From NCBI GenBank assembly GCA_902767395.1, contig CACXHI010000187.1:1-7619 (forward strand): DNA of 7,619 bases. Direction: 5' to 3'. The position numbers were made by a program, and so were the translations under genes. Shown in pieces: positions 6,078 through 7,619 of the stretch; the first letter of the stretch is position 1, and each line of letters begins with the position of its first letter. The notes beneath the pieces were generated by a model. That model was not told the origin of the DNA and ran no database searches. It was given only the letters and a program-made list of their open reading frames with translations. The DNA is from Oscillospiraceae bacterium (GTDB lineage Bacteria; Bacillota; Clostridia; Oscillospirales; Oscillospiraceae).

Positions 6078-6729
6078 CGACGAAGAGCTTTTGGTCAAGG
6101 GAATCAGCTTCAATCTGGAAAATGAGGGCTATCAGGTCGTCACCGGGTCGAACGGCGCGGAGGCCGTGCAGCTTGCGCAGGACCCGGAGGTTGGTCTGAT
6201 CGTGCTGGACGTGATGATGCCGGTTATGGACGGGCTGGAGACCTGCCGCCGCATTCGGCAGTTTTCCAGCGTGCCGATTATTATGCTCACCGCCAAGACC
6301 GAGGACATGGATAAGCTGATGGGGTTTGAGTACGGGGCGGATGATTATCTGACCAAGCCCTTTAACATTCTGGAGCTGAAGGCCCGCATTCGCGCCATTC
6401 TGCGGCGCTCGGTCAAGCAGGAAGCGCAGCCGCGCATCGTCCGTGGCCCCATCGCACTGGATTCGCAGAGCCGCAACGCCTACAAGGACGGCGTGCCGGT
6501 GGATCTGACGGCCAAGGAATTCGATCTGGTGGAGCTTCTGATTCGCAATCCCAACCGGGTCTATTCCCGCGAAAACCTGTTGGACATCATCTGGGGAGAC
6601 GATTATCGCAGCGACATTCGCACCGTGGACGTTCACATCCGGAGAATCCGGGAAAAGCTGGAGAACCGCCCTGCAAGCCCGGAATACATTATGACAAAGT
6701 GGGGAGTTGGCTACTATTTCAAGGTCTGA
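6058..6729 (+). CDS. OmpR/PhoB-family response regulator
   Basis: A 223-residue transcription factor controlled by phosphorylation. The receiver domain (1 to about 115) has the acidic pair D8-D9, phospho-acceptor D51 (IVLDVMMP), T78 in MLTAK and K100 in LTKPF, all in the expected positions. A winged-helix Trans_Reg_C domain follows (about 126-221), with LTAKEFDLVELLIRNPNRVYSR, the recognition-helix region IRTVDVHIRRIREKLE and the closing wing GVGYYF. Upstream in-frame starts exist from 6040, but ATG 6058 begins the standard KILIIDDEE strand and has GGAGG (6047-6051) at 6-nt spacing. The start lies 20 nt inside the ComEA-like gene, so translation is probably coupled. The cognate sensor kinase follows directly. 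Target promoters cannot be assigned; binding to the repeats near 5496-5522 would be a guess. Confidence 0.97.
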   Translation: MKILIIDDEELLVKGISFNLENEGYQVVTGSNGAEAVQLAQDPEVGLIVLDVMMPVMDGLETCRRIRQFSSVPIIMLTAKTEDMDKLMGFEYGADDYLTKPFNILELKARIRAILRRSVKQEAQPRIVRGPIALDSQSRNAYKDGVPVDLTAKEFDLVELLIRNPNRVYSRENLLDIIWGDDYRSDIRTVDVHIRRIREKLENRPASPEYIMTKWGVGYYFKV

Positions 6730-7619
6730 TCATCCCGTTTCGTTTTTTCTTCATGCCTCTCAGCTCCGCTATGCGGCGGCCTACGTCCTGATTTCCTCCG
6801 CCGTGCTGCTGTTTTTGAATCTCTACGCACCGATCACCATTCGGAACCTGACCCTTCCCGCCCGGCGCAGCTCCGTGCAGGACAAGGCAAGACTCATCGT
6901 ATCCGCCTTCTCCACCTATGAGGCGCTGGACGAGCAGAGCGTGACTTCCACGCTGGAATCCGTCAGCGACCTGCAGTCCGTCCGGGTGCTGGTTACGGAT
7001 TCCGGCGCGCGCTGTCTCTATGACAGTCTGGACATCGGCGGGGTGGAGAACAAGCTGGTCTTTTACCCGGAGGTTGCCGCAGCGCTGGAAGGGAACGACA
7101 CCGTACACATCCGCTTCGAGGACAGGCAGATTCTCTCGAAGGCCGGGATGCCGATCGTGTCCTACAACCGCATCATCGGTGCGGTCTATCTGGTGGAGCG
7201 GAACACCGAGCAGGCAGCGCTGATTACAAGCCTGAAACGGAACATTTTCTGGATCTCAATCGGCATGGAGATTCTGGTGCTTCTTGTCTCCATTCTGATT
7301 TCGATTCTCTTTTCCCGGCGCATGAAGAAGCTCTTCATCTCCGTCCGCAAAATGCATGGCGGGGACTATTCGGTGCGCCTTCCTGAACGCGGCCACGACG
7401 AGTTGGCCCGGCTGGGTGTGGCCTTCAACGAGCTGGCGCAGCGGCTGAATCAATCCGAGGAGGTGCGCAAGCAGTTCGTCTCCAACGCCTCCCACGAGCT
7501 GAAAACGCCGCTCGCTTCGATCAAGCTGCTTTCGGACTCCATCCTCCAGAACGATATGGATGCCGCGAAGGTTCGGGAATTTGTCTCCGACATCGGGAAC
7601 GAGGCCAACCGCCTGACCC
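6707..7619 (+). CDS. HAMP-type sensor histidine kinase (C-terminus cut by window edge; start uncertain)
   Basis: A membrane sensor kinase, partner of the preceding response regulator. From a TTG at 6707, 304 codons are visible. The protein has a first membrane helix (about 22-42, starting QLRYAAAYVLISS), an extracytoplasmic sensor region of about 130 residues (43-178) and a second membrane helix (about 179-203). A HAMP linker follows (204-256, with RLPERGHDELARLGVAFNEL), then the HisKA dimerisation domain with H-box FVSNASHELKTPLASIK, phospho-acceptor H263 (codon at 7493). The ATP-binding domain lies beyond the window. The start is problematic: the frame opens after a TGA at 6692, and TTG 6707 is the only ATG/GTG/TTG codon before the first helix. 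GGGGAG (6701-6706) directly abuts that TTG, with no spacing, whereas it lies 9 nt before an ATT at 6716. An ATG at 6753 is one base out of frame. The TTG would overlap the regulator gene by 23 nt. Confidence 0.88.
   Translation, partial: MATISRSDHPVSFFLHASQLRYAAAYVLISSAVLLFLNLYAPITIRNLTLPARRSSVQDKARLIVSAFSTYEALDEQSVTSTLESVSDLQSVRVLVTDSGARCLYDSLDIGGVENKLVFYPEVAAALEGNDTVHIRFEDRQILSKAGMPIVSYNRIIGAVYLVERNTEQAALITSLKRNIFWISIGMEILVLLVSILISILFSRRMKKLFISVRKMHGGDYSVRLPERGHDELARLGVAFNELAQRLNQSEEVRKQFVSNASHELKTPLASIKLLSDSILQNDMDAAKVREFVSDIGNEANRLT

Noticed and set aside
5614..6636. A 340-codon minus-strand open frame opposite the ComEA-like and response regulator genes
   Set aside because: The plus-strand products are unambiguous families, and the antisense frame has no domain and no credible start signal.

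Overview
The window looks like a chromosomal housekeeping segment of a GC-rich Gram-positive bacterium, most likely a Clostridia member of the Oscillospiraceae type. The reasons are strong AGGAGG-type ribosome binding sites, sigma-A-like promoters, a family 4 (Fe-S) uracil-DNA glycosylase, a D-Ala-D-Ala carboxypeptidase with a C-terminal membrane anchor, and a sensor kinase whose sensor region resembles Oscillospiraceae kinases as I remember them. The taxonomic call is inference. I see no phage, IS element, CRISPR array, tRNA or rRNA. Coding density is very high, and the only intergenic stretch above about 40 bp is 5492-5660.

Left part (1-5491, minus strand): six tightly packed genes that look like one transcription unit. 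In transcription order they are a D-alanyl-D-alanine carboxypeptidase (5491-3875), a family 4 uracil-DNA glycosylase (GTG start overlapping the previous TGA), a MATE-family exporter (30-36 nt downstream), phosphopantetheine adenylyltransferase coaD (starting 35 nt inside the MATE gene), a WYL-domain transcriptional regulator (11 nt downstream), and a GtrA-family membrane protein (ATGA overlap) that runs off the left edge. Cell-wall trimming, DNA repair, export, CoA synthesis, regulation and probable glycolipid-linked transport share no single pathway. The overlaps suggest co-expression and translational coupling rather than one common job.

Middle (5492-5660): a divergent intergenic region with two strong promoters that face each other. 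The minus-strand promoter (TTGACA, 16 bp, TATAAT) lies to the right and the plus-strand promoter (TTGCCC, 18 bp, TATAAT with an extended TG) lies to the left. Each leader therefore runs through the other promoter, and about 50 nt of the two 5' leaders should be antisense to each other. A GC-rich inverted repeat and a 9-nt direct repeat lie in the same region.

Right part (5661-7619, plus strand): a short membrane-anchored ComEA-like helix-hairpin-helix protein overlaps by 20 nt an OmpR/PhoB-type response regulator. That is followed by its HAMP-type sensor histidine kinase, which runs off the right edge just after the H-box. The kinase has no ATG or GTG in the correct frame before its first membrane segment; this is the clearest anomaly in the window.

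No obviously novel multi-gene system is visible. The points most worth a second look are the face-to-face promoters, the coupling of a ComEA-like protein to a two-component system, and the irregular kinase start.
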